The notes below the pieces were generated by a model that did no database searches, was not told the origin of the DNA, and saw nothing but the letters and a program-made list of their open reading frames with translations. A stretch of DNA of 30,231 nt from Chara braunii (lineage: Eukaryota; Streptophyta; Charophyceae; Charales; Characeae), in the NCBI GenBank assembly GCA_003427395.1, contig BFEA01000035.1:1879107-1909337 (forward strand). The letters run 5' to 3'. Positions 21,203 through 30,231 of this stretch are shown piece after piece. Each line of letters begins with the position of its first letter. Position 1 is the first letter of the stretch. A program made the position numbers and the translations under genes.

Positions 21203-22125
21203 TTTGACTTTCTGAACTTGAATCAAAGTTAAGTAAAGGAATGCATGCACAATCTAAGTTCTACGTTTGTTGGTTGTCGGAATTCAGATTAAAAAAGGGT
21301 TGTGAATTGGGGGAAGGCAGAAAGAATGTGGTTTTGTTTGTGATTGTCTGGGTCAACCGAAGGTTGGGCTTAGTTTCTAAGTTGAATGACTCATTGCTAT
21401 GTTTATTTTATTTGCCGAAAGGAACAAAGTTTGTTCCTAAGTTGGATGGTCTGATTGCTCTGACTTGTGAGGGTTGCCTGTGTGTGCATTTTCAGAGACC
21501 AAGTTTTGTTTCTAAGTTGAATGACTTGGTCGCCTTGATTTATTTTGGGGTTTTCTGAGTGAGAGTGTACTTTGTTTCTAAGTTGAATGAATAAGTCTGT
21601 TTATGTTTTTTTATTGTTTACAAGAAAAATAGTTTGAACTTTGTTCCTAAGTTGGAAGACTCAAACTTCTGTTTGTTTATTCTGAGGGGATTAGGTGAAG
21701 GAAAAAACAGTAAATTTGTTTCTAAACCACACACATGTTGGAACCAAGGAATGGTATGATTTATATTCTGTTATTATGTTACTTATGAACATGCTAGTCA
21801 GATTTTGTTTCTAAGTTGAATGATCTGACTATAACTTATCATAATAAAGAGAGTACAAATTAAAAGTATTTATTGATGATAAAATGGGGAAGGTTGAACT
21901 TTGTTTCTAAGTTGAATGGTTCAGTCCTATGCTACCGTAAAAGACTAAGAGTAGAAAGTTATATATAACTTGGCTACTTTAAACAATTCAGGGCAACTAG
22001 GCATTGTTTCTATGTTGAATGACATAGTCATATGTCAAATGAAAAGAAAAGTAGTAGTGCCCTGTGTTTGTGTATATCCAATGGGTGGGCCAGACTTTGT
22101 TTCTAAGTTGAATGGTCTAGCTTTA
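21203..22125. repeat. Array of a 19-nt core with copy-specific flanking stems
   Basis: The core TTTGTTTCTAAGTTGAATG or a close variant starts at about 21370, 21430, 21504, 21571, 21640, 21714 (left half only), 21804, 21900, 22003 and 22096, with a degenerate copy near 21208. Spacing is 60-103 bp and the spacers share no sequence. Several cores sit in the loop of an inverted repeat unique to that copy: GACCAAG/CTTGGTC (21497-21503, 21525-21531), AGTTTGA/TCAAACT (21631-21637, 21661-21667), TAGTCAGAT/ATCTGACTA (21795-21803, 21823-21831), TGAAC/GTTCA (21895-21899, 21919-21923) and AGAC/GTCT (22092-22095, 22115-22118). Copies at 21370, 21571 and 21714 lack a good stem. The copy at 21430 instead has GGAACAAA/TTTGTTCC around one base. 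No family recognised. Confidence 0.85.
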
Positions 22126-22410
22126 CACCTTATGTAAGTTGGGTATAAGGGATAAATCATTGAGACATTATGAACTATTATTGACAAGGTTCAACTCTGA
22201 GACTGGGTGAGAGTACTTACCATAGTGGTTTGGACTTGCATGTGGCTAGGTGAGAGTTTTACTTAGTCTGAGTTTCTGTTTGATAGGTAGTTACTTTAGT
22301 TGCTTGCCACGTGCTAGAGATATAAAAGTTAGTTCAATTTTCACATTTTCTGAGCTGATTTTTTATTTTACTTAGGTGAATTTTCTCATTTTATATGATC
22401 ATTTATTTCA
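22126..22410. other. AT-rich spacer between tandem arrays
   Basis: No feature is seen. A CACTTGG-like and TTACTTAGGTG text near 22370 may be a diverged edge of the following 123-bp array. Confidence 0.4.
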
Positions 22411-22965
22411 CTTGGCTTTGTATAAATTTTGGAAAGTTACTTTTTCTATGGAAAACACTGCTGAAATTTTTACAAAACCAAGGAGTTAGTTAAATTTTGG
22501 GTTTTCAAAGTTCAATTTTTGTCTAAGTTTATATCCGGCTTAGTATGAATCTGAAAAACTCTTTTTTCTAGGGGAAGTGTTGCCCAAAATTTTGCTAATT
22601 CGGGGAGTTAGACAAATCTGACTTTGGGAAGTCAGAATCATTTCAGAATCTGTATTTAGCTTTGTATAAATTTTGGAAAGGTACTTTTTCTACGGGAAGC
22701 GCTGCCAAAATTTTTAAAAATCTAAGGAGTTAGTTAAAATTTGTCTCGACAAGAATTCAAGTTTTGCTTTGAGTTCTTATCTGACTTAGTATAAATCTGG
22801 GAAATCTACTTTTCGAAAGAAGATGCTGCCCAAAGTTTTGCTAATTTAGGAAGTTCGACAAAATTTGACTTTCTAGAATCGCAGACCATTGTAGTTTTCA
22901 TATTCGAGCGAGTATAAATTTTGAGAAGACACTTTTCCTATGGGAAACACTGCCGAAATTGACCC
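22411..22965. repeat. 123-bp tandem array, alternating A/B units
   Basis: GTATAAA or GTATGAA landmarks occur at 22420, 22543, 22664, 22789 and 22912, a period of 121-125 bp over about 4.5 units. Each unit also holds a CTTTTTCTA..GGGAA..CTGCC block and a GGAGTTAG-like block. Units 1 and 3 share TTTGTATAAATTTTGGAAAG, while 2 and 4 share CTTAGTAT.AATCTG and GTTTTGCTAATT or its match. The evolving unit therefore looks like a dimer of about 246 bp. Confidence 0.88.
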
Positions 22966-23080
22966 TGTGTAGTGCATTGAATTTTGGTTGAAGCTATATT
23001 CTAAGGAGTATGAGGGCAGAGAGTGGTTGAAGTTGACCCCGTGTAGTGCATTGACTTTTGGTTGAATCTTTGATGTGATT
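22961..23080. repeat. 74-bp period two-copy repeat
   Basis: GACCCTGTGTAGTGCATTGA followed by ATTTTGGTTGAA at 22961 recurs as GACCCCGTGTAGTGCATTGA followed by CTTTTGGTTGAA at 23035. Confidence 0.9.
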
Positions 23081-23197
23081 GCAAATATGTTTGTGGTTCG
23101 GACTACGGATTTGATTGCCTGCGAGCACATATATATGGATGAAGGGAATCCCACTGTGATTGTGAGAAGTGACCGTCTCGTGTTTATAAATCTTTAG

Positions 23198-23217
23198 ATA
23201 TATATATATATATATAT
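23198..23217. repeat. (AT)10 microsatellite
   Basis: An uninterrupted AT dinucleotide run. Confidence 0.95.
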
Positions 23218-24058
23218 CGAGTGTTTGCACGACCTATTGCGACCGTGCATAAGGGTTGAGTTGATTTTTATTGCGTTTGAGAGGAAAGGGAGACCCCTTT
23301 TTCAACCCTTTGTTTTTTAGAATTATTATAGTTGAACGTTGGAGTCCGTGACAGTCGTCAACGTCAAAACCATGGATTTCTCTCCAGACCCTGGATGATG
23401 AAGCTTGTTTCTAGGGCGATAAAACCCGACCGCCACAACAGGCTGGAGCCTGTGTACCACCCACTCTCCGCAAGATGCAGAAGAGAGTGTGGTTCTCAAC
23501 CACCTTGACGGTTGTCTAGCGTCGAGAGATTAACCCCTCAAAGCGCGTGCTAGTCAACACTTGAGTGGCGAACACGACCCTCGAGACCATTGAGGGCCGT
23601 GTGATTATGGGTACTACATAGTACTCCATCGTTGCGACTGCTTACGTATGCTTGCATGGCTAGTCGATATGAGAAAGCCCTGCGTCCGGACGGTTTCATC
23701 TTAACTCTCGCGTGTGACGCCTAACTGATTTCCATGCCGAAAGGTTACGGGTTGGATACTGAAGGGACTAGGAGTGTTTGCTTGCATGAGTAATTTGATT
23801 TTATGTTTTTAGCGTGATGTAACGAGTGGTAAGAAGGATGTGTCCTAGTCGACCAACAACGAGTCGCACTCGGGACTTCCGCTCCCGGATGCGTCGGTTC
23901 GTCATTTTAACCAACTTGCCACCAATTCATAAAGTGGAGATTATACGAGTTACTTTAAAAAAAAAAATGAAAAAAAAACTTTAAAACCCTATAAACATCA
24001 AGCCAAAAATGTGTTTTCATGCAAAATTCACTCAATTTTCAGAAATTTTCAGGGCTGA
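23218..24058. other. Unassigned sequence
   Basis: There are no open frames of note. A-rich runs appear after about 23950. The text is not repeated elsewhere in the window as far as I can see. Confidence 0.35.
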
Positions 24059-24435
24059 CCAAAACAGTCAACTCCAAGACCCCAACAAACACCAAACTTG
24101 GCACACACAGACCTTGACCAAAAATAAAACAAGGCAAAAAAAAAAAAAAAAAAACAGAAAAAACTAAAAAAGATGATCTTCAATGCACTTTTCAGAAATT
24201 TCAGGGTTGAGGGGGTTAACCAGGGCTGAAAAGTGGGGGTCCCTGTTAACCGCTTATGCCAAAATAGTCAACTGCAAGACCTCAACAAACACCAAACTTG
24301 GCACACACAAACCTTGCCAAAAATAAAACAGGGCAAAAAAAAATAAAAAATAAAAATGATCTCCAATGCACTTTTCATGGTTGAGGGGGTTAACCAGGGC
24401 TGAAAAGTGGGGGTCCTTGTTAACCGCTTATGAGA
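24059..24435. repeat. A-rich tandem repeat, two copies, ending in a hairpin
   Basis: Unit 1 (24059-24258) and unit 2 (24259-24435) both begin CCAAAA.AGTCAACT and share CAACAAACACCAAACTTGGC, an A-rich run, GATCT.CAATGCACTTTTCA and the hairpin GGTTAACCAGGG...CCCTGTTAACC. The hairpin spans 24214-24251 and about 24388-24425; unit 2 has one mismatch. Unit 2 is shorter, with a shorter A run and a missing CAGAAATTTCAG block. The hairpin end recurs at 11771-11815. Confidence 0.9.
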
Positions 24436-24954
24436 ATTTTGGTACTCCGTCCAATATCGATTATTGCCAGACCACCTGCCTCGACCCTTCCCTCGCCCAG
24501 TCCCTACTCCCCTTGCGTACATGCAGTCTTGATACTTCCTTCAGTTAACTTCGGTCCTCCTACTCTTCACGTTTTGTAAGTGGATCTTCGATGCGATGTC
24601 TGGGTGTAGTAATCACGCCGTGTGTCTTTGACATCAATAGTTGTTGAGGTATGTCAAACTCTCAACACAACTTAAGAGATATCAGTAGCGACCCGTCACT
24701 CGTACGCGAGTCTAGCGACTAAGCGGAATCAAGTCTTCTCGTCATAGAGGCAGCGCAAGGTGTTGTACTCGAACAAATAATCGTAAAGGTAATAAAAAAA
24801 TAGTCAAATAATAATAATCATCGTCATCGAAAGATAGATGAAAATGAGTGCGCATGCGCTTCTTTTAGTACACAGACTATGCGAACGTAAGTGAGTGTAG
24901 AGTGTAAGGCACCAGGTGAGCAGTTCCAAGCGTGACAATAGGGTCGCTCATTTG
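24436..24954. other. Unassigned sequence
   Basis: No gene is seen. AATAATAATAATCATCGTCATCG near 24808 is low-complexity text. Confidence 0.35.
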
Positions 24955-24959
24955 GCTTG

Positions 24960-25003
24960 GGTAAGAGATAAAAAATACCAGAAACAATACAGTTCAAGGT
25001 TTA
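24960..25003. repeat. Penelope-associated repeat, copy B, left part
   Basis: GATAAAAAATACCAGAAACA and CAGTTCAAGGTTTA match 13548-13581 in copy A. The repeat is cut at TTA (25001-25003) by the Harbinger-type element and resumes at 27165. Confidence 0.85.
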
Positions 25004-27167
25004 GGGGCTCGTTAGACACTCCAAGGAGCGTCCTCGGGGCCGAAGGACGTTTCCTTCGACGTTTTGAAGGAAATTTTCGCCGTCGTTCCACCTATCCTGG
25101 GATGGTCTCCCAAGGATGATTCCTTTTGGCCCCTGATGACCATTTTTATAATATTATAGTCAACCGCGGGGAGGGGCAATGCCTTGTTCCATTGGGTGAT
25201 GTCCGTCTCACTACGGTGTGCTCCAATTGCCGAAGGCGGGAAATTTTGAAAGGCGCTGGCGACGGGGGAAAAAAAAAAAGCAATGAACCTTCCCGTTCGA
25301 AAATCAAATTTCGAATTGGGTGTTGGACGTCACGACGATGATGCAGGGCTGGTGACGTCCATATTGGCGACGGTGGAGACATGCATTTGCAGCAGCACAA
25401 CGGAGTCGTTGTAAGTCTAGACGAACTTGTGAGCGCCCCGTGAAGGTCCATCGCCATCACCTCCTCCTGCCGCCTCGCGTATGTGTGGAGTCAATAATAC
25501 GGGGAACGTCGTCAGCGACTTGGCGTTAAGGTTACCGTGGTCATGGCGAGTTGGTAGGCTATTGTATTTTCGTGGTTCATGAGCATTTGCAACATACGTG
25601 CCGATGGAGGGCGGCAGCGACGACGAACGTGAGAAGTTGACGACGATCGAGAAGACGGACGTGGTGGCGGCCGTGACGGCCATGCTCTTTCGTTGTCAGC
25701 CGGAGAGGGCATTGGGCAGAATGAGAGCGCAGATCCTCGCGTGGAGGAGGAAGACACTTCATCAAGTCCCGGTCGAAGGGCTGGATACCGTGACCATCAT
25801 TGAGGCTGTAGTTCAGGTTTGCTGCGCCATGTGTTGCAGTGTTCTTCGACGAGCGACGTTGAGGTGGTGGATGAAAAGAAGGAAGGTGGGGGTGGGTGTG
25901 GGAGGATCTCACACAATGTGATGCGGCGACAAAGAAGTACTTCCAGGAGAAGCTGCATATGTTGCCACGTGTCTTTCGGTCGCCGGCGATTGCACCCAGT
26001 ATGGACGAACGTCCGCGGGATGCGTTGCCGATGTCGATGTCGACTGCAGTCGGTGTTGATCCCTCATCTTCTCTGCTGGAGGCCTTCGATAGAGGTCGAC
26101 CATCAATGATAGAGGATGAACACGTGGAACAGGAGGACCACGACAAACAAAATCACGACTAGGAGTAGCAGTGGCAACGTTCAATTATAGAGGTCGACCA
26201 TCAACGACACGTATGACAAGGCTGTAACTCCACAACGACGGTGAAGGTCCACCGAATGGTGACTCTGAAGGGACCAGATGGTAGAGGACAGCATACGACA
26301 CACGCACTCTAACGGGTCGTACACCCTTGCACTGCGATCCAGGACGTGGCCTGCGCGGTGGCTCGTGGAGTGGTCCACTGAAGACTTGCTCTTCGCCTGC
26401 CGTCCGTCCATGATGACGCCCTTCTTCGCAGATCGCCTCTTGCGTGTGTGTCCAGGCAGCCTGCCGAGGATGCAGATGCGGAAGACGATGAGAAGGGCAA
26501 GCACAATGATGACCAGGAACAGCAGTGGAAGCCTTTGGAAGACGTCGGCCATGAACGACACGTGGGGAAGGGCAGTAACTACACTGCGCCGGTACGCCTC
26601 CAGCAAACGGTGACGATAAGAGGGCAGCAAACGGCAGGCTGCAGAATCCGACAAACACCATCCTAATGTTTTGAGTTGTGGAGCACAGCTGGGAATAGAA
26701 ACTTGGGTCGGCTAAAATATTCAAATTTGCCGACCGTTTGATCCTTTCCGTTTGGCGGCACGCACTGTGAGGGAGAACACTGGTCGACGACATCTGCGGG
26801 GGCCAGCCGGCCACCAACGGTTACCGTTGGCGTATGGTTCCTGGAAACCGAACGTTGAAGACCCAAGATCTCTGCGCGCTGCCCGGTAGGAACTCCAATG
26901 GACCAGCCGACGGAAAGTTCTTGCCGACGACGGGTGCCCTTGCCGCTCCGAATATCGCGGATCCTTAACCTCCGAGGGACCTTTGAGAGGTACCTTGGAA
27001 AAAAAAAAAAAAAAAAGGTCACAAAATGGCTGTAGCCCGAGGACACCCCGAGGATTGCCGGAGGAAATGTTTTCACATTTTTTTTTTTTTTTTATCCCTG
27101 AGGACATGTGGAACGATAATTCCCTCGGGCACTTTACGCGCCCGAAGAGTGTCTAACAAGCCCCTTA
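25001..27167. mobile_element. PIF/Harbinger-type DNA transposon, 2161 bp
   Basis: The element is 25004-27164. The left end GGGGCTCGTTAGACACTC and the right end, read inwards, GGGGCTTGTTAGACACTC match at 17 of 18 positions. TTA flanks both sides (25001-25003, 27165-27167). TTA-type 3-bp duplications and GGGGC/GGGCC-type ends are characteristic of PIF/Harbinger elements. The interrupted host repeat rejoins exactly: CAAGGTTTA+CTCTATAGCG here against CAAGGTTTACACTTTAGC in the empty copy at 13.58 kb. The interior is GC-rich with overlapping open frames on both strands. I do not recognise the DDE transposase or a Myb/SANT partner, so it is probably non-autonomous. An 18-A run (26999-27016) and a 16-T run (27078-27093) near the right end could pair. 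Confidence 0.88.
25598..26666 (+). other. Open frames inside the Harbinger-type element
   Basis: Plus-strand frames at 25598-25921, 25896-26162 and 26278-26666, and minus-strand frames up to 210 codons (26185-26817), overlap heavily. The plus text WEDLTQCDAATKKYFQEK and the acidic, Gln-rich tail DDQEQQWKPLEDVG look protein-like, but no domain is recognised. An imperfect internal direct repeat (26165-26229 against 26518-26581, sharing CAGTGG, CATCAACGACACGT or CATGAACGACACGT, and GTAACT) shows that part of the interior is duplicated. It may be a decayed ORF1 or captured sequence. Confidence 0.3.
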
Positions 27168-27240
27168 CTCTATAGCGTAAAGCCACATCGTTGAAGGCAT
27201 GGGAAACATGCCAAAGACCTTCTCCTCCTGTCACTCAGTC
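27165..27240. repeat. Penelope-associated repeat, copy B, right part
   Basis: TATAGCGTAAAGCCACATCG, TTGAAGGCATGGGAAACATG and CCTTCTCCTCCTGTCA match 13588-13650 in copy A with substitutions. On the minus strand it encodes EEKVFGMFPMPSTMWLYA, the same Penelope C-terminal text as in copy A. Confidence 0.85.
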
Positions 27241-29224
27241 TGCTTTGAGGGTGTCTGCCTCCAATCCTATATATCTCTTTCTACTTCACTTACCATCTAC
27301 TGCGGTAATTCCCTCCTTAAACCACTAGTCCCTCTGCTAGTGTTGGGAAATCAGGGAAAACAGGATGTTCCCCAAGAGTTCGGAGGTTTCAGAGGCTCGA
27401 CAAGAAGAATAAAGTTTAGTTTTATATTACCCGCACGTGAAAGGGAAAAAAAAAAAGAAGAAGATACTTTCTGTATTGCAATGATGTCCGCAGGGTAGTC
27501 TAGGAGGCCGTGCTCACAGTAGTCCTCCACAGAATGAATCTTATAGCTAAAGCAGTCAGATTCTGCATGTTGCTGTCCTCTTTTTTCTCTCTCTTCTCAT
27601 TCTTATGAGTCCCCTGCCAACGCTGCTCAAGCTGTGTTTCCTCATAGGATTGTAACCCCTGATCACAGTGGCACTTAGAGGAATGCATCCAGCCAATTTC
27701 ACGGAAGAATCCGTGTTTCCTTTTTTTCTTTACTTCTTCCTCTTTCTGGAATCTGACAACCAGGCCATGGGGCTGAGACGCCCTCACCGAGGGCACACTC
27801 ACACTACCACTTCCAAGAATGTATACAACTGCATTTCATGGGCAAATCTTTGTTTTCTTTTTTTCCCAATTCTTTTGTTGGTTTCATGGCCGAGACTTTT
27901 CTTCTTCCTTCTTTCTTTTTTGTTTTTTCCGTGAGAGTACTAGAAAGGAAAATGGAGTGGGACCCAGGCTCGGCGAAACTCGAAGTGGAGTGAAATTCAG
28001 GCTCGGCAAAAGCGGGCTCGGAGGTACTAGTGGTCTGAAAAATTCACTGGCCGAGCTCCTGAGCATGTAGACGTGTTCCAGCCACGGTCCAGATACAAAA
28101 TTCACTTGCTGTGGTAATTCCGGCCTGACTTACTTTCTGAAAAAAAACTCACAGGACGAGCCCCGAGCAAGTAAACGTGTTACGGGGCTCGGTCTTAAAA
28201 CATCAAAAATTTGAAAAACTCAGGTTTACTCAGCAAGTACTGCCGAAAGAACTTGTGCACAACCTGATGACGAGCTCAGTGAGTCGCTTAGTATGTGCCA
28301 TGTGGCAATCGCGTCAGAGACCGGGGTATCGGATATCTCTGGAAGTTGCTTCGTTGGCTTGGAGAAGCAGCTTCTAGCAATCGTCTGGGCCTTTGGCCTG
28401 TCACGTTCCCGGTTCGAACCGTCGATAGGGCCTTCAGTACCAGGTCTTATAACATTTCTTGAGCCTGCTGACAAAGCCTGGTAATTAGCTAGGCTGAAAC
28501 TATTTAGTCTCTTCTGGTTGGTTTTTGTGTAAAATATTATCCCTTAGATTTTTTTATTTTCATTTTTTTCTTTCTTTTTGAAAAGCCCAGGTTATGGAGG
28601 TCAGGTATCGACCCAGGTGGGTACTGTCATTAGAGCACCGGAGGGAGACTTCCCAGTAGGCAACCTACCCAGTATTATTACTGGCAACCGAATCAGAAGT
28701 TCTCATGGGGAGGTTTGTTCCTGAGTGGTGGTATTCCACTGGCGCCAATCATGGACCACACCCCCCGCCAGGTGTGGCCTCATGGCTCCCACCTATTCTG
28801 ATACCGGAGGGGACAACTTCCTGGTACTATTCCACCTCAACCAGCTAATGGGTACTCTGATGTACGACGGCAGGACTGCCTCCCAACCCTACCTCATTTC
28901 AATTCTCCTAACGCACCCCCTACACCTACTATCCTACCTCAGTGATACAGACACTCAGGACAATCACCCTATTCCTCAGAGGGCGACATAGACCGAACAG
29001 TAGCTATAGGCACCAGGATGGACAGTCTTACCTCTACCCAGGCCCAGTGAAAGCCTAATTGCGCAAGCCTTGTTGCTCGAGGACTTCGAACGTCAGGCAC
29101 AATCAATATCATTATCGGTCCATACCGACGAACCGAATTGCAGCCAAGTGTCTGCATGGACCAGAGTAGACTCCTCGTAGCCTGGCCTGAACCCATGACG
29201 AGCCCATGACAGGGATCGGTCTCC
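27241..29224. other. Unassigned 2-kb stretch with weak repeats
   Basis: No gene is supported. CTGAAAAATTCACTGGCCGA followed by GCTCCTGAGCATGTAGACGT near 28037 resembles CTGAAAAAAAACTCACAGGA followed by CGAGCCCCGAGCAAGTAAAC near 28137, an imperfect duplication of about 100 bp period. A CGGTTCGAACCG palindrome lies near 28411-28423. Several T-rich runs give low-complexity Phe/Leu frames. Confidence 0.35.
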
Positions 29225-29480
29225 CCCACCCTATTCTACTAGTATGCAGGTATGTCGTAGCACTAGCATGCAGATGTGTCTATCTATGTCGTAACACATG
29301 TCTGTATGTGTAAGCAGTGTGTGTACGCGTATAGGTAGCAAGAACCGTGTGACACTGTAAGTATATATATGTGTGTATGGCAACTATGACAGACTCAAAC
29401 CTAGGATGTGTTATATGAAACTAGGATAGGCAACCGTGTATGAGAGAGATGAGCACCTAGGATGTGTTGTATGAGGGACA
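29225..29480. repeat. TG-rich region with short duplications
   Basis: TGTGTGTATG-type text dominates. CCTAGGATGTGTTATATGA near 29400 recurs as CCTAGGATGTGTTGTATGA near 29456. TATGTCGTA..CA occurs twice near 29250 and 29285. Confidence 0.7.
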
Positions 29481-29564
29481 GATGGTGGGGGAGATCAACA
29501 GGGCAACCAGTGGCCAATGTCCTCCAGTAACCCGCGTAGGTAGAAACCGACATATAGCAACGCG

Positions 29565-29625
29565 GACTAACCCTTGGGTGGTGCGCAGGCAGTGTCTGTA
29601 ATAGCTTACCTGCATCAGCCCAAGG
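29565..29625. other. Imperfect hairpin
   Basis: CTTGGGTGGTGCGCAGG and CCTGCATCAGCCCAAG can pair with a few mismatches around a loop of about 18 nt. No target duplication is seen. It could be a small fold-back element. Confidence 0.4.
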
Positions 29626-29687
29626 GGGTGTGTGTCCAGCTGTGTGTCAAACTAATGCCCTGCCAGTGTCCATGCGCGAGGCTGCAA

Positions 29688-29762
29688 TTGAGTTTTGAGC
29701 CCACAACCTCATACCACAATGAGCATTTCCAACCGGTGCTCTAACCACTGAGTACTTACGGC
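29688..29762 (-). other. tRNA-like (SINE-type) sequence
   Basis: The minus strand reads TACTCAGTGGTTAGAGCACC (A-box region) and, about 50 nt later, GGGCTCAAAACTC (B-box-like). Spacing and the D-arm text are tRNA-like with a long variable region, but stems are degraded, so a SINE head or tRNA pseudogene is likely. It abuts the Penelope-associated repeat copy C. Confidence 0.5.
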
Positions 29763-29856
29763 TACCGAATAAACCTGCATCCCCTACCCCCTACTGACGT
29801 CATAATCCAGGATGCCAAGGCTAACCAATCTTCTGTACTTTGAAGCACTGATATCC
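29762..29856. repeat. Penelope-associated repeat, copy C
   Basis: CCGAATAAACCTGCATCCCC, GACGTCATAATCCAGGA and GTACTTTGAAGCACTGATAT match 13370-13502 in copy A, with about 40 bp missing between the blocks. It is followed by 14 T (29857-29870). Confidence 0.8.
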
Positions 29857-29870
29857 TTTTTTTTTTTTTT

Positions 29871-30194
29871 CCTTATTATATTATACTACTAAAGGAAACA
29901 GCGGTCCTCGCGTGGGGCCCAACAGAAACCGGGCGCCTCCGTGCGGGACCGGTAATGGCCAGCGGCCAAGGGGGAACCGGTGGAGCCAACTGCGGGATGG
30001 GCAGGCCCAGGTATGAGGCGCGCCGACGCAAAATGGCGCAAGGGGGAAAAGGGCAGGGCCTGGCAGTCACGGGTTTGGAGACTGTGGAACCGGAGGCAGG
30101 CGCGAGGGGACGTGCAAAGACCGACGGAGCGACGGGTGCACGAGGGAGGACATCAAATGGCGAGACGCGAAAGGGGATGCCGGTTGTTGTTGTT

Positions 30195-30231
<37 letters not shown>
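29871..30231. other. GC-rich end of window, running into 35 T
   Basis: A GC-rich stretch (29895-30180) ends in GTTGTTGTTGTTGG and 35 T (30197-30231). A plus frame from ATG 30033 stays open to the edge, but its end is only poly-Phe and no domain is recognised. The T run would fit the poly(A) tail of a minus-strand retroposon continuing beyond the window, or simply a homopolymer at a contig end. Confidence 0.4.

Noticed and set aside
21203-22125. CRISPR-like array (short repeat, variable spacers)
   Set aside because: The setting is eukaryotic, the core is only 19 nt, spacing is irregular, and the flanks pair with each other, which CRISPR spacers do not.
26181-26817. Long minus-strand genes inside the Harbinger-type element
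   Set aside because: Several frames on both strands are open at once in GC-rich sequence and none shows a known domain.
27668-28070. Hydrophobic proteins on the plus strand
   Set aside because: Low-complexity T-rich DNA gives Phe/Leu-rich frames without conserved features.
28405-28430. tRNA B box (CGGTTCGAACCG)
   Set aside because: No A box at the right distance; a palindrome this short can occur by chance.
28595-28645. Second tRNA-like element
   Set aside because: The B-box-like text comes before the A-box-like text on the plus strand, and neither order nor stems fit a tRNA.

Overview
This window reads as repeat-rich nuclear DNA of a eukaryote. There are no operons, ribosome-binding sites or compact genes. 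Almost everything recognisable is retrotransposon or DNA-transposon debris: non-LTR (LINE) elements with AP-type endonuclease, reverse transcriptase and a plant-style zf-RVT zinc-binding domain, a Penelope-like element with a GIY-YIG nuclease, a PIF/Harbinger-type DNA element, two fold-back MITEs, microsatellites and several tandem arrays. The style of the LINE and Penelope proteins suggests a green-lineage genome. I lean towards a streptophyte alga such as Chara, from memory of protein style only (moderate to low confidence). I see no host protein-coding gene that I can defend, no rRNA and no intact tRNA.

Layout. 1-1110: a direct repeat pair related to a LINE 3' untranslated region, the second copy carrying a 105-bp fold-back insertion, then a tRNA-like (SINE-like) stretch. 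1586-5975 (minus): LINE A, a broken EN-RT-zinc-finger ORF2. 6008-7635 (minus): LINE B, a 5'-truncated copy with the end of ORF2, a 3' UTR, a 3' stem-loop and a poly(A) tail. 7640-11200: a degenerate coding-like stretch, a 135-bp x3 tandem repeat, another LINE 3' end, C-rich degenerate repeats and a (TTC)n tract. 12497-12751: a GC-rich fold-back MITE with an 8-bp target duplication and a 22-G tract. 12823-13215 (minus): LINE C, a third zf-RVT fragment. 13580-17290 (minus): a decayed Penelope-like element whose order is coiled coil, acidic linker, SAP-like region, GIY-YIG endonuclease, reverse transcriptase with an intact YVDD box. 17340-21200: about 4 kb that I cannot assign. 21203-23075: three successive tandem arrays. 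The first is unusual: about ten copies of a 19-nt core, several of which are flanked by copy-specific inverted repeats, so the loop is constant and the stem changes. 24059-24435: two copies of an A-rich repeat ending in a GGTTAACC hairpin that also occurs at 11.77 kb. 25004-27164: a 2161-bp PIF/Harbinger-type element with 18-bp terminal repeats and a TTA target duplication, inserted in a Penelope-derived repeat whose empty relative lies at 13.5 kb. 27240-30231: unassigned sequence, a tRNA-like stretch, a third copy of the Penelope-associated repeat and a GC-rich end running into 35 T.

The genes do not form a pathway. The pieces record successive insertions. The LINE and Penelope ORFs are disabled by stops and frameshifts, and LINE A has also lost a catalytic aspartate. 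The best candidates for something undescribed are the constant-loop, variable-stem array near 21.2-22.1 kb and the Penelope-like element with its nuclease ahead of the reverse transcriptase.
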